DNA of 64,000 bases from Cyrtodaria siliqua (GCA_037043455.1 JAWPHD010004458.1:113501-177500), one strand, 5' to 3'; shown: positions 11,444-23,935, counted from the stretch's first letter. Numbers and translations are program-made. Notes: a model not told the origin generated them from the letters alone.

Positions 11444-11470
11444 GTTTACAGTATAAAAAAAAGAAGTTTA

Positions 11471-11561
11471 TGAGACAGTATATCAACCGTTTAGTGGTCG
11501 CAAATGTTTTTTAATTGTGACTCGATAGTTAAGACAATTAAACGGTCGATATACTGTCTCA
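11471..11561. repeat. Inverted repeat (23-bp arms)
   Basis: The arm TGAGACAGTATATC...CCGTTTA at 11471-11493 pairs with TAAACGG...GATATACTGTCTCA at 11539-11561. Confidence 0.75.
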
Positions 11562-12829
11562 AAATTCAAACCTTATTCTAACGTGCTTTAACCAGGGAAT
11601 GCATTTAAACGTCTCACACCACAATTATTTTTCCATAGGGTCCCATTGTAATGTTTTTGTTTGTGGAATAGAGATAAACAAAATTTACAACATGTATGTA
11701 TGCTTAAATTCTTCATTGATTCAATATCTGCAATTTAAAACACAATTAACAAACATTTATTGATTGAACTTCTTTAATTTCATGTTTGCTCACAAATCAA
11801 AATTTAGAAAAAAATACAACGTCGTAGTGATTAGACCCATGATGTGTAAAATGAGGCTGGTAAAGATAAATCAATGTATCCTGTAAAATGTAGAAAAGCG
11901 GACTTGTTTTTTTAAATCTACCTCCTTCATCTGTGGGGCATGAGTATTCAAAGAAAATAATAGTGGCGTGAGTCCTTAAGCTGCTCAAATTGTTCAAATC
12001 GACTACCGAACGTCATTACATGCGTGCCGCCATCATTGATTTATTTGACGTCAGTTTGTTTTCACGTTACTATGATGTCCAATGATACAAACAATATAAT
12101 TACATTATCTGCCAACCTGTGATGTCTTTATTATTAAATACCACAATCTGCAAACTTCATAAGAATTTTGCGAGTGGTGTAAAATCTACCATCATGAAAT
12201 GAAAATATATATGAAAATGACGTTAAACACCAAACAATTCATAGCATTCACACCCATGGTACTTCATAAGTGAATTGCCCTTTTTGAAAAAAAGAACCTT
12301 ATTGTTTTGGTGTCAAAGTCACCAAACACTTTTAAAGCATAACACCAACCAACACGTAACATTTTTTTAATTTTGGTGTAGCTGAAATGTTTCTACATGT
12401 CTATTACTGGTCATTGAGTTGATGATAGAATTTGAAATACAAATACCTTTGAAATACAAATAATTTATGATATCAAAAACTGTGGTATATTATATATTTA
12501 ACATTGTGATATATGTACAACTGCATTAACGTGATAAACTGAGATTATTTTAATAATGTGTGTATATGTATCTTTAGCCTGAAATAAAGAATAAACACTT
12601 ATTTAAATTTAGCTTTACATTGCAAGTATTTATGAAATAATGTGTTTTATTATTTCTATGACGTCTTCTTGCGATATCTTAGTGAGTTTAAGAGTGCCCT
12701 AGACCAGTAGACAAAATTATCGTACGATTTTGTTCATAATACGCGTAAAAAGACGTACGATCATCCTACGACAAACTTACGCTAAAATTGACCGTAAGAT
12801 GTTTAATAAAACGGGCCCCAGCTGTCTAC

Positions 12830-13600
12830 TGTGAGCTGATGAGCTCTGCTTATTTTGGGGTCAAAGGTCAAGGATTCTATGACCGGATGATGAACAACTT
12901 TGTCTGCATGACAACTCTTTAACCTCTGTAGTAATGTTGTTAAACTACAAGGGTACACTTTCTGACAAAATGAGCCCTATTAATTGGGGGTCAAACGTCA
13001 AGGTTGCCATGACCTGATCATAAAAAATATCTTCGGAAAGATAACTATTCAACCTCTGTAACAATATTTATCAAACTTCACAGTTTGACTGTCCACGGTG
13101 GCACAATGAGACCTGTTTATTGGAGGTCAGTAGGTCGCCTTGAACTGATCATAAAAAAAACTTATTCGCACATTAACACTTCAGCCTCTGTAGGCATATT
13201 TATCCAACTTCACAGGTAGACAGGGATGTCATTAACTTCAAGTAAACAGCCCACAGAGTAGAGTAGCTGTGTATTTTGATTGATACTAGTATAAAATACT
13301 AGTAAAAGTAATCGTAGTAGCTCGGTAGACCAGTCAAGGTAGCAGGGAGAAACCCAACCTACTGCCTCTTAATGACACCCCTGGGCAGACTGTCCAAGGT
13401 GACAAGATGAACATTTATAAGGGCTCAATAAGCCAGTCACCTTAACCGTTTTTGGCACGGTATCATTTCAACCTCTGTAACCATATTTATCAAATTTTAC
13501 AGATATATTTACAAATGTTGAGCTGATAAACATTATTCATGGTGAAGTCAGAAGTCAGAAGTCAAGTTCATCATGACCCAACCATGAAAAACTTTGTCCG
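12830..13600 (+). repeat. Degenerate tandem modules of about 150 bp
   Basis: Four diverged copies share 'GGTCAAAGGTCAAGG', 'ACCTGATCATAAAAAA' and 'TTCAACCTCTGTA'. A further copy lies at 17835-17925 after exon d. They look like the interior of a Helitron-like element whose ends are gone. Confidence 0.5.
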
Positions 13601-13625
13601 CGTGATTACTCTTTTACCACATATT

Positions 13626-13822
13626 AAGTGAAGCAGATAGTCAATTTATGGTACATTGTAGTGTTTATCCAACAAATGTGCTTAAATTAGCATGCAAACT
13701 ACAAAATGTATCAACCAATAATTGCTTTAACATGGTAACTTTTTGTAGTTTGCTTGCTAATTTAAGCACATTTGTTGCATAAACACTACAATGTACCATA
13801 AATTGACTATCTGCTTCACTTT
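13626..13822. repeat. Long inverted repeat (about 81-bp arms)
   Basis: The left arm 13626-13706 and right arm 13741-13822 are reverse complements with few mismatches. The ends are AAGTGAAGCAGATAGTC and GACTATCTGCTTCACTT; the loop is 34 bp. It is a probable foldback element or recent palindrome, about 60 bp upstream of the 91-bp satellite. Confidence 0.85.
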
Positions 13823-13879
13823 ATACAGAAATAGATTAACTTTGTATATAGTATTTGCTGATAGAGGCTTGGTTTCCAG

Positions 13880-15580
13880 ATTTCTGTGTATCCTTCCATT
13901 GTGCCTATCCTCCAAGCACATTTAGTAACCATAGGAATCTATCTGATAGTAAGAGTAGGGTGCAACCCGGATTCCTATGTGTCCTTCCATTGTGCCTATC
14001 CTCCAAGCACATTTAGTAACCATAGGAATCTATCTGATAGTAAGAGTAGGGTGCAACCCGGATTCCTATGTAACCTTCCATTGTGCCTATCCTCCAAGCA
14101 CATTTAGGAACCATAGGAATCTATCTGATAGTAAGAGTAGGGTGCAACCCGGATACCTATGTAACCTTCCATTGTGCCTATCCTCCAAGAACATTTAGGA
14201 ACCATAGGAATCTATCTGATAGTAAGAGTAGGGTGCAACCAGGATTCCTATGTATCCTTCCATTGTGCCTATCCTCCAAGCACATTTAGGAACCATAGGA
14301 ATCTATCTGATAGTAAGAGTAGGGTGCAACTAGGATTCCTATGTAACCTTCCATTGTGCCTATCCTCCAAGCACATTTAGGAACCATAGGAATCTATCTG
14401 ATAGTAAGAGTAGGGTGCAACCCGGATTCCTATGTATCCTTCCATTGTGCCTATCCTCCAAGCACATTTAGGAACCATAGGAATCTATCTGATAGTAAGA
14501 GTAGGGTGCAACCCGGATTCCTATGTGTCCTTCCATTGTGCCTATCCTCCAAGCACATTTAGTAACCATAGAAATCTATCTGATAGTAAGAGTAGGGTGC
14601 AACCCGGATTCCTATGTATCCTTCCATTGTGCCTATCCTCCAAGCACATTTAGGAACCATAGGAATCTATCTGATAGTAAGAGTAGGGTGCAACCCGGAT
14701 TCCTATGTATCCTTCCATTGTGCCTATCCTCCAAACACATTTAGGAATCATAGGAATCTATCTGATAGTAAGAGTAGGGTGCAACCCGGATTCCTATGTG
14801 TCCTTCCATTGTGCCTATCCTCCAAGCACATTTAGTAACCATAGAAATCTATCTGATAGTAAGAGTAGGGTGCAACCCGGATTCCTATGTATCCTTCCAT
14901 TGTGCCTATCCTCCAAGCACATTTAGGAACCATAGGAATCTATCTGATAGTAAGAGTAGGGTGCAACCCGGATTCCTATGTATCCTTCCATTGTGCCTAT
15001 CCTCCAAACACATTTAGGAACCATAGGAATCTATCTGATAGTAAGAGTAGGGTGCAACCCGGATTCCTATGTGTCCTTCCATTGTGCCTATCCTCCAAGC
15101 ACATTTAGTAACCATAGAAATCTATCTGATAGTAAGAGTAGGGTGCAACCCGGATTCCTATGTATCCTTCCATTGTGCCTATCCTCCAAGCACATTTAGG
15201 AACCATAGGAATCTATCTGATAGTAAGAGTAGGGTGTAACCCGGATTCCTATGTATCCTTCCATTGTGCCTATCCTCCAAGCACATTTAGGAACCATAGG
15301 AATCTATCTGATAGTAAGAGTAGGGTGCAACCCGGATTCCTATGTGTCCTTTCATTGTGCCTATCCTCCAAGCACATTTAGTAACCATAGGAATCTATCT
15401 GATAGTAAGAGTAGAGTGCTGTTCCCGGATTCCTATGTATCCTTCCATTGTGCCTATCCTCCAAGCACATTTAGTAACCATAGGAATCTATCTGATAGTA
15501 AGAGGAAGGCGTGGTTCCCGGATTCCTATGTATCCTGCCATTCCTCCAAGCACTTTTAGGAACCATAGGAATATATAAGC
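13880..15580 (+). repeat. 91-bp satellite derived from SINE S2
   Basis: About 18-19 head-to-tail monomers of 91 bp share 'TATCCTCCAAGCACATTTAG', 'GATAGTAAGAGTAGGG' and 'GGATTCCTATGTATCCTTCC'. The monomer matches the 3' part of SINE S2 ('TATCCTCCGAGCACGTT', 'GATAATAAGAGTAGGG', 'GATTCCTATGTATCC'). Within 14523-15160 a three-monomer unit repeats every 273 bp, marked by GTGTCC with AGTAACCATAGAAATC at 14523, 14796 and 15069. Confidence 0.95.
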
Positions 15581-16485
15581 CTAGATAATATTGTGTTGAG
15601 CCGGTTAACAACAATAGAATTTAATTTATAGCAATTATACATAAATAAATACTGAAAAGGTGATTCCTTGGAAGCAACAAACACTAGAGTTGTGCAAAGT
15701 AGTGCACTTAGGGTGCAAAGTAGTGCACTTAGGCCAAACAAAGAAATAGGTGTGTTTCCTATTGCATGCTCTAAAAAATATGGTCGGTAGGTAGGAATAA
15801 TTTGTTTTCTTTTTTTTTTTTGGGACCAAGATATTGTGAGATTCTACATGTATTTATCTCATAAACCCCATACAAGTTGATGATACAGCTGAAAGTTGCT
15901 CTGTGATGTCAGGTTACCTCGATATATTGTGATAAATCATTGTTCAGAACAAATTAAAAAAAAAACTTTTTTTCATAAAAAGTTTTAGTGTCGGCCCCTT
16001 AAAAATAGGTATTTTTTTGTTTGGCCTTATTATATTACACTACCATTGATTGTTGCATACCAGCAAAGGATGTCTCATTTTACATATATTGGAAAATCTG
16101 ATCTTACACAACAGGGCCAGATATGTCACGCAGTTACATGATGTCATTGTCGATGTCAGAACACAAAATTTCAATGGTATATCCGAAAAATAATCTATCA
16201 TGAGTAGAAAATTCCAGCCTTCTGAATAGCTGTTTTAATCGGAGACTTGGTTCCGATAAAAATCAATAAAACCTTGTGTTGGAATATAAGAATCTTTCAT
16301 GGGTATTCGGTGGAAGTCAGGAATTCCAACAGAAGGCTCTGCCAAGGTTCCGAATAAAACAGTTATACCGAGGGTTGGAATTTCCCTATCTGAACCAGCT
16401 GATACCCAAGATTCGATTCTTTTTCTTGCATATCATTTATATTCTGCAAGATGACATCGCCAGCTACTAACGTTTTGCATGTTTA
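15581..16485. other. Intronic DNA, no gene
   Basis: It holds a short duplication 'GTGCAAAGTAGTGCACTTAG' (about 15695-15733), a T-run, and a 55-bp segment (16272-16325) that occurs again at 17472-17525. No exon is supported. Confidence 0.5.
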
Positions 16486-17344
16486 TTATACCCACGCTAA
16501 ACGAAGTTTAGAGGGGTATACTGGTTTTATGATATGAGTATATGTTGGATATTGATTTGTCCAAAAAATTGTTGGGAGCTGAACCCAATAAAAAAATACA
16601 ATATGGACCATTCCAACACAAATTCTACCCAAGAAAACTTCCAAAAATTGTCCAAAGTACTACCCACTATTGTTGGGTACAAAATTAACAATGTTTCAAA
16701 TTAACAATGTTTCAAATACCCAATAATCACTCAGGGGGTGTATAAGCAATTTCATGACTGTTGGGGATACCCAACAGTCAAAAAATACCAAACAAGACCC
16801 AGTCCGACACGAGAAGTACCCAATATATACCTGCGCGTAAACACATCCGTCCGTCTGTCTGTAGACGCAACCTTGTCTGCTCCATAACTCCTCTCCACCT
16901 GAAGCAAATCTCATAAAACTTCATTCATGGGTGGACCTGATAATGAAAAACCTTGTCTGCTCTGCTCTATGACTCCTATCCCCCTGAAGCAAATCTCATG
17001 AAATTTTATAGGTGAACTGCCTGTGGTGAGAGGATGACCCCTATTGATTTTAAGGTCAGTAGGTCAAAGGTCAAGGTCACCGGCACCTGATAATGAAAAG
17101 CCTTGTCCGCTCCATAACTCCTCTCCCACTAAAGCAAATCTCATGAAACTTAATAGGTGGACTGCCTGTGATGAAAATATGGCCCCTATTGGATTTAAGG
17201 TCAGTTGGTCAAAGGTCAAGGCCACCATTACCTGATCATGTAAATCCCATTCCACTGAATCTTTACTCAAACGGTAGGGTGGGGAATTGGGACTACTGGT
17301 AGAGGGGGTATATTTGTCGCCCTTAAAAGGCGATATCTCTAGTT
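16486..17344 (+). mobile_element. Helitron-like non-autonomous element
   Basis: The 5' palindrome is TATACCC ... GGGGTATA. The interior has modules of 'CATAACTCCTCTCC' and 'GTCAAAGGTCAAGG'. The 3' end has GGGGGTATA, the hairpin CGCCCTTAAAAGGCG, then ATATCTCTAG and T. The end structure parallels that at 4877. Confidence 0.65.
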
Positions 17345-17597
17345 TACACAATGACGTCATGCAACTGTCGTTGTTAATATCAGCGCACTACTTATATCTT
17401 CCCCTGTATAAGAGCAGGCTTTCCATCACCCATGTAAAATGTGTTTAACCTTACCCGGTATGCATGGAAAACCTTGTGTTGGAATATAAGAATCTTTTAT
17501 GGGTATTCGGTGAAGGTCAGGAATGATAGCATGAGGTGTAACTATTTTTATCGGAATCAATGTTTTGAATCATTTCTCAAATTTGTTTATTTTCCAG

Positions 17598-17776
17598 TCA
17601 AACGCTGAAAATAGAGTGGTATTTGCGAGGCCAGATACAGAACACCATGGGACGGATACTTACTATACCAAATGTCCAAGTCCCGAATATTACACATAGT
17701 CAAGAGGGAGAATATCTTTGCGAGGCTAAACTTGGGACCAAGAAAACACAAGGAAAGGTTAACTTAAAAATTGTTG
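17598..17776 (+). CDS. L1-like gene, exon d: second half of the Ig3-like domain
   Basis: The acceptor is TTATTTTCCAG and the donor GTTG|GTAAGT. Length is 179 nt, phase 2 to 1, residues 100-159. It completes the Ig domain begun in exon c: core tryptophan W107 in KIEWYLRG, E strand RILTIPNVQV, F strand EGEYLCEAKLG with Y139 and C141, and G strand GKVNLKIV. C91, W107 and the D/E-G-x-Y-x-C motif make this a complete Ig fold. N130-I-T is a potential N-glycosylation site. The domain is followed at once by the next Ig domain with almost no linker, as in the L1-family Ig horseshoe. Confidence 0.92.
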
Positions 17777-17921
17777 GTAAGTTATTTGGACCTGATTTAC
17801 GAGTGTTTAACTCAGTGAATGTTTGGATAAACAAGATGAGCCCTATTAATTCGGGGTCAAAGGTCAAGATGACCCTATCATAAAAAACGGTGTTGACATG
17901 ATAGTTGTTCAACCTCTGTAG

Positions 17922-18092
17922 GGCTATTCCATTAAACAATACCCGGAACCCACAAAAGGCAATTTAATGAACAGCTATGGGTGAACTCTATTTTCTGAAA
18001 TTTAGTATCAAAATCAATTTTGCATCTATGGGTGGGTGTTTAATTTCAAAAGCGCCTTCCTGGGGTCCCATGTATGTTTTAATGAGATAACT
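17922..18092. mobile_element. Small TIR element (MITE), copy 1
   Basis: It starts GGCTATTCCATTAAA and ends with an inverted version (TGTTTTAATGAGATAACTC). The interior 'GGCAATTTAATGAACA', 'CTATGGGTGAAC' and 'TTTTGCATCTATGGGTGGGT' matches the copy at 55120-55279. Confidence 0.7.
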
Positions 18093-18522
18093 CATAGCAA
18101 CATTCATCAAAGTTCAGTGAAACTATCCACTTAGATTACAACAGTATGAAATAAACACTGTAAAGTATTTAGTTGTCCATTTGTGGTGACAGTTAGGATG
18201 AAATCTGTGCATTAAATAGTAAGTTACGTTTTTGACATCCCACCAATGAAGTGTGACGTTTACATAAAAAGTTGTGAAGTGTCAAGTTATTTAAATAATG
18301 ATTTCTTATAGTTTAAATAATTTTCACTGAAAATTATAATGCTTTGATGAATTATAGATGCTTTGGCTCACATTTAAAAGAAAGAAAAGATGTTGATGCC
18401 ACCTGAGAGTCCTTGTCAGTGGCGTCCAGTTAAGTTTTCGCGTTAGCTCAATTTATCATTAACTAAACTTGGAACACACTTGTATTTAGGTTGTTTATAC
18501 CAATTCTGCCTTCCGTTTATTA

Positions 18523-20406
18523 TTAGCTCTACTGGCCAAGGGCCAGCAGAGCTTATGGGATCGTGTGTTGTCCGTCTTCCGTCGTCCGTTAACTTTTGCT
18601 TGTGTACACTCTAGAGGCCACATTTCTGATGCAATCATCATGAAACTTTGTCAGAATGTTTGTCTCAATGAAATCTCGGTCAAGTTCGAAAATGGGTCAT
18701 GTGGGGTCAAAAACTAGGACACTAGGTCAAATATTGGAAAAACCTTGTGTACACTCTAAAGGCCATATTTTTGACCCGAGCTTGATGCAACTTTGTCAGA
18801 ATGTTTGTCTTAATTATATCTTGGTCAAGTTTGAAAATGGGTCACATGGGGTTAAAAACTAGGTCACTAGGTCAAATACTTGAAAAACCTTGTGTACACT
18901 CTAGAAGCCGTATTTCTGACCCAATCTTGATGAAACTTTGTCAAAATGTTTGTCTTAATTATATCTTGGTCAAGTTCAAAAATGGGTCACATGGTGTTAA
19001 AAACTAGGTCACTAGGTCAAACTTTGGAAAAACCGTGTGTACACTCTAGAGGCCATATTTTTGACCTGATCTTGATGAAACTTTGTCAGAATGTTTGTCT
19101 TAATGAAATCTCGGTCAAGTTCAAAAATGGGTCATGCGGGGTCAAAAACTAGGTCACTAGGTCAAATACTTGAAAAAACTTGTGTACACTCTAGAGGTCA
19201 TATTTGTTACCCAATCTTGATGAAACTTTGTCAAATTGTTTATCTTAATTATATCTTGATCAAGTTCGAAAATGGGTCACATGAAGTTAAAAACTAGGTC
19301 ACTAGGTCAAATATTGGAAAAACCTTGTGTACACTCTAGAGGCCATATTTTTGACCCGAGCTTGATGCAACTTTGTCAGAATGTTTATCTTAATTGTTTG
19401 TCTCAATGAAATCTCGGTCAAGTTCGAAAATGGGTCATGTGGGGTCAAAAACTAGGTCACTAGGTCAAATATTGGAAAAACCTTGTGTACACTCTAGAGG
19501 CCATATTTTTTACCCGAGCTTGATGCAACTTTGTCAGAATGTTTGTCTTAATTATATCTTGGTCAAGTTTGAAAATGGGTCACATGGGGTTAAAAACTAG
19601 GTCACTAGGTCAAATACTTGAAAAACCTTGTGTACACTCTAGAAGCCGTATTTCTGACCCAATCTTGATGAAACTTTGTCAAAATGTTTGTCTTAATTAT
19701 ATCTTGGTCAAGTTCAAAAATGGGTCACATGGTGTTAAAACTAGGTCACTAGGTCAAACTTTGGAAAAACCGTGTGTACACTCTAGAGGCCATATTTTTG
19801 ACCCGATCTTGATGAAACTTTGTCAGAATGTTTGTCTCAATGAAATCTCGGTCAAGTTCAAAAATGGGTCATGTGGGGTCAAAAACTAGGTCACTAGGTC
19901 AAATACTTGAAAAAACTTGTGTACACTCTAGAGGTCATATTTGTTACCCAATCTTGATGAAATTTTGTCAAATTGTTTATCTTAATTATATCTTGATCAA
20001 GTTCGGAAATGGGTCACATGAAGTTAAAAACTAGGTCACTAGGTCAAGTATTGGAAAAACCTTGTGTACACTCTAGAGGCCATATTTTTGACCCGAGCTT
20101 GATGCAACTGTCAGAATGTTTGTCTTAATTATATCTTCGTCAAGTTTGTAAATGGGTCACATGGGGTTAAAAACTAGGTCACTAAGTCAAATATTGGAAA
20201 AACCTTGTGTACACTCTTTGTCAAAATGTTTGTCTTAATTATATCTTGGTCAAGTTCAAAAATGGGTCACATGGTGTTAAAAACTAGGTCACTAGGTCAA
20301 ACTTTGGAAAAACCGTGTGTACACTCTAGAGGCCATGTAGTACGACTCGATTCATCAATGGTATAACAGCCAGTAGAGCGTTCACAGGCCCTCTTGGGCC
20401 TCTTGT
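18523..20406 (+). mobile_element. Family A Helentron-like element with 145-bp modules
   Basis: The 5' end TAGCTCTACTGG is followed by a palindrome (GGCC AA GGGCC AGCAGAGCT). A short GTCCGTC run follows; then about a dozen 145-bp modules ('GTGTACACTCTAGAGGCC', 'GAAACTTTGTCAGAATG', 'AACTAGGTCACTAGGTCAAA'). The 3' end is CCAGTAGAGCG followed by AGGCCCTCTTGGGCCT and CTTGT. GCTCTACTGG / CCAGTAGAGC form subterminal inverted repeats. No coding capacity. Confidence 0.75.
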
Positions 20407-21716
20407 ATTGAACTTGTTTTCCTGGTTCTTACAAAATAAAATTGAAACAAATTGAAACATTTTGTGGTCTTTAAGTATGTAAAGCATTAAGTATTTAACA
20501 ACAATACCTTAAGATGAACACTGCGACATGTACAGCTTACATGTAATCTCCTCCCCATGCCCCCACTTAATTAGCTCTAATGATCTCTGATCAGCAGAGC
20601 TTATGCGGTGTCGTCTGAAACATCACAGGAATGATGTCTAGTTGATCCTAGCCGGAAATTTAAGATGGCCACCATGGCTGTAAATAGATTTTTAAAAAAA
20701 AACAAATTTGTAGAGACTAATTTCCTTAAAACTATAAGTGATGTTGATATGGGACTTTTTCTAAAATGATCAATATAACATGTTGTTGAAAATTATTTTG
20801 ATTCAACATTAAAAATGGCCGCCAGCAGCCATCTTTGTTTACATCGAGTTATATAATAAAACTTGAAGCGACTGCTCCTCTGAAACTACTAGACGGATTT
20901 TCATTAAACTTCACAGGAATGTTGCTCTTGATGTCTAGTTGATCCTAGCTAAATTTCAGTCTGGCCGGAAATTTAAGATGGCCCCCATGGCTAAAAATAG
21001 AGTTTAAGAAAACAAATTTGTAGCGACTACTTTTTGAAAACTATAAGCGATATTGATATTGGACTTTTTCTAAAATGATCAGCATGACATGATGTTGGTC
21101 ATTGTCGAAAATCATTTTCATTCAAAGTTAAACATGGCTGCCAGCAGCTATTTTTTTTATATGTAGTGACTTCTTCTTGAAAACTATAGGTGATATTGAT
21201 ATAGGACTTCTCTAAAATGATCAGCATGGCATGATGTTGGTCCTTGTTGGAAATCGTTTTCATTCAAGTAAAACATGGCTGCCAGCGGCCATCTTTGTTT
21301 TCATAGACTTATATAGTAAAAAATCCTCTGAAACTACTTCACACAAAATTTCAGGTTGGCTGGAAATTTAAGATGGCCTCCACGGCCAAAAATTTATTTT
21401 TAGCTTGACTGGTGATCTTTGAGCTTATGCTGTTGTGTGTCGTCCGTCCGTCTGTCTGTCTGTAAACGTTTTTTTTTGTGGCGACTACTCCTCTGAAACT
21501 AATTGACCGATTTTCATGAAACTACACAGGAATGTTTCTCTTGATTTGATGTCTAGTTGATCCTAGCAAAAATTCAGGTAGGCCGGAAATTCATGATGGC
21601 AGCCACAGCTAAATATAGATTTTAAAAAATGCGATTTTGTGGCCATCTTTGTTTACATAGAGTTATATAGTAAAAACTTGTAGCGACTACTCCTCTGAAA
21701 CTACTTGAAGGATTTT

Positions 21717-23935
21717 TAGCTCTACTGGCCAAGGGCCAGCAGAGCTTATGGGATGGTGTGTTGTCCGTCTTCCGTCGTCCGTCCGTCGTCCGTCGTCCGT
21801 CCGTTAACTTTTCTTCAAACGACTTCTCCTCAGAAACCGCTTGGTTAATTTTGACCAAACTTCACATGGATGATCCTTAGATGAATGCTTTTTAGATTTG
21901 TTAAAATTAGGTCAGCGCTACATCCAAGATGGCTGCCATTACCATATATGGTCGAAACCTTAAAAAATCTTCTTCTCCAGAACCGCTGGACAGATTTCAA
22001 CAGTTTTTCTTTTAAAATGATCGCCAACGCCTAGACTGTCAAGTTTGTTCAAATAAAGTCCGCGGGGTCAAAAATGGCCGTGCCCCGGGGGTCCAAAGTT
22101 TGTATATTGAGGTTTTGCATGTTTTTCATATAGACATATAGGAAAAAACTTTAAAAAATCTTCTTCTCTGAAACCACAAGGCGCAGAGCTCTTATGTATT
22201 ACATGTAGCATCAGCTTATGGTCCTCTGCTAAGTTTGTTCAAATGGTGACCCTGGGGTCAAATTTGTCCCCACCCCGGGGGTCACAATTTTACATAGACT
22301 TATATAGGATTTTTAAAAAAAAAAATCTTCTTCTCGGAAACTACAACAGCCAGAGGTTTGATATTTTGCATTTACTATAAGCTTATGGTCCTTTACCAAG
22401 TTTGTTCAAATGGTGACCCTCGGGTCACATTTGGCCCCACCCCAAGGGTCACATGTTTTACATAGACATGTATAGGGAAAAACTTAAAAAATCTTCTTCT
22501 CTGAAACTGCAAGAGCCAGAGGTTTAATATTTTGCATTTGCTATAAGCTTGTGGTCCTCTACCAAGTTTGTTCAAATGGTGACCCAGGGGTCACATTTGG
22601 CCCCACCCCGGGGGTCACAGTTTTACATAGGCTTGTATAGGCAAAAATGAAAAAAAATCTTCTTCTCTGGAACCACATGGCACAGAGCTCTCATGTATTA
22701 CATGTAGCATCAGCTTATGGTCCTCTACTAAGTTTGTTCAAATGCTGACCCTGGGGTCAAATTTGTCCCCGCCCCAAGGGTCACAGATTTACATAGACTT
22801 ATATAGGATCTTTTTTTTTTAAAAATCTTCTTCTCGGAAACTACAAGAGCCAGAGGTTTGATATTAAACATTTATTATAAGCTTATGGTCCTTTACCAAA
22901 TTTGTTCCAAATGGTGACCCTGGTGTCACATCTTGCCCCGCCCCGGGGTCACAGTTTTACATAAATGCTTGTATAGGGAAAAACAGAAAAAAATCTTCTT
23001 CTCTGGTACTGCAACAGCTTAAGGTTTAATATCTTGCATTTGCTATAAGCTTATGGTCCTTTACCAAGTTTGTTCAAATTGTGACCCTCCGGTCACATTT
23101 GACCCCGCCTCAAGGGTCACATGTTTTACATAGACATGTATAGGGAAAAACTTAAAAAATCTTCTTCTCTGAAACTGCAAGAGCCAGAGGTTTAATATTT
23201 TGCATTTGCTATAAGCTTATGGTCTTCTACCAAGTTTGTTCAAATGGTGACCTATTGGTCATATTTGGCCCCACCCTGGGGGTCAGTTTTACTTAGGCTT
23301 GTATAGGCAAAAGCTGTTGTTGTTGTTTTTTTAGTTTTTAATTTGATTTATTTTTAATTCTTTTTTAATTTTTTTTTTTTTTTTTTTAATTTTTTTTTTT
23401 TTTTGATTGATTTGAATTTTTTTTTTTTTTATAAATATTTTCATTATCTTTTTAATTACTTGACACTTACTTTAAAATTTCTTGTCGGCGCTACTGATCC
23501 TAAATGCCTTGTTGAATTTCGACGAAACTTGGCAGGAAGAATCGGTAAGATGTCTAGTTGTGCATATCACGCTTTTGTTCCAGTTCTCTGATTTTTGATG
23601 GAGTTATGGCCCTTTGACATTTTTATTTTAAATTTCTTGTCGGCGCTACTCAAACGGCTTGTTGGATTTCTACGAAATTTGGCAGGAAGCTTCAGTATGA
23701 TGTCTAGTTGTACCAAGCGCGGTATATCAATGAAATCTTGGACAATTTCGAAAACTAGCTAGATCTTGTTAGTAATAACAGAGTTATGGCCCTTGATTTG
23801 TTGAAAAATGCTATATTGTATTTTTCTTTGTTAAATCTATAGGAGAAGAGAGCTATATCTAGCTATATCTAACTAAATCTATAAGAGCTGTTTTAGCCAG
23901 TAGAGCGTCCACAGGCCCTCTTGGGCCTCTTGTTA
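21717..23935 (+). mobile_element. Family A element, nested copy 1
   Basis: It begins TAGCTCTACTGGCC after a T-run and ends AGGCCCTCTTGGGCCTCTTGT at about 23935. A (GTCCGTC)n microsatellite follows the head. Modules of about 175 bp hold 'AAATCTTCTTCTCTGAAAC' and 'CTTATGGTCCTCTACCAAG'. The split family B host reads 'GAAGGATTTT' | 'ATGAAAC', as expected for insertion into a T-run without target duplication. Confidence 0.75.

Larger units (their letters stand above)
8548..12819. mobile_element. 4.27-kb TIR element without transposase
   Basis: The left end GGGGCCCGTTTTATTAAACA is matched by an inverted copy at the right end, with further inverted similarity inward (CGTA-rich motifs and 'TATTATGAACA'). 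There is no long open frame, so it is non-autonomous or decayed. It contains a 101-bp tandem array, a hairpin, a SINE and a hAT-type MITE as later insertions. No clear target duplication was found. Confidence 0.7.

Noticed and set aside
13886..15559. Many overlapping 73-codon frames, and the idea of a CRISPR array
   Set aside because: The frames are the same sequence in each 91-bp monomer. The repeats are directly head-to-tail with no unique spacers, match a SINE, and the DNA is eukaryotic.
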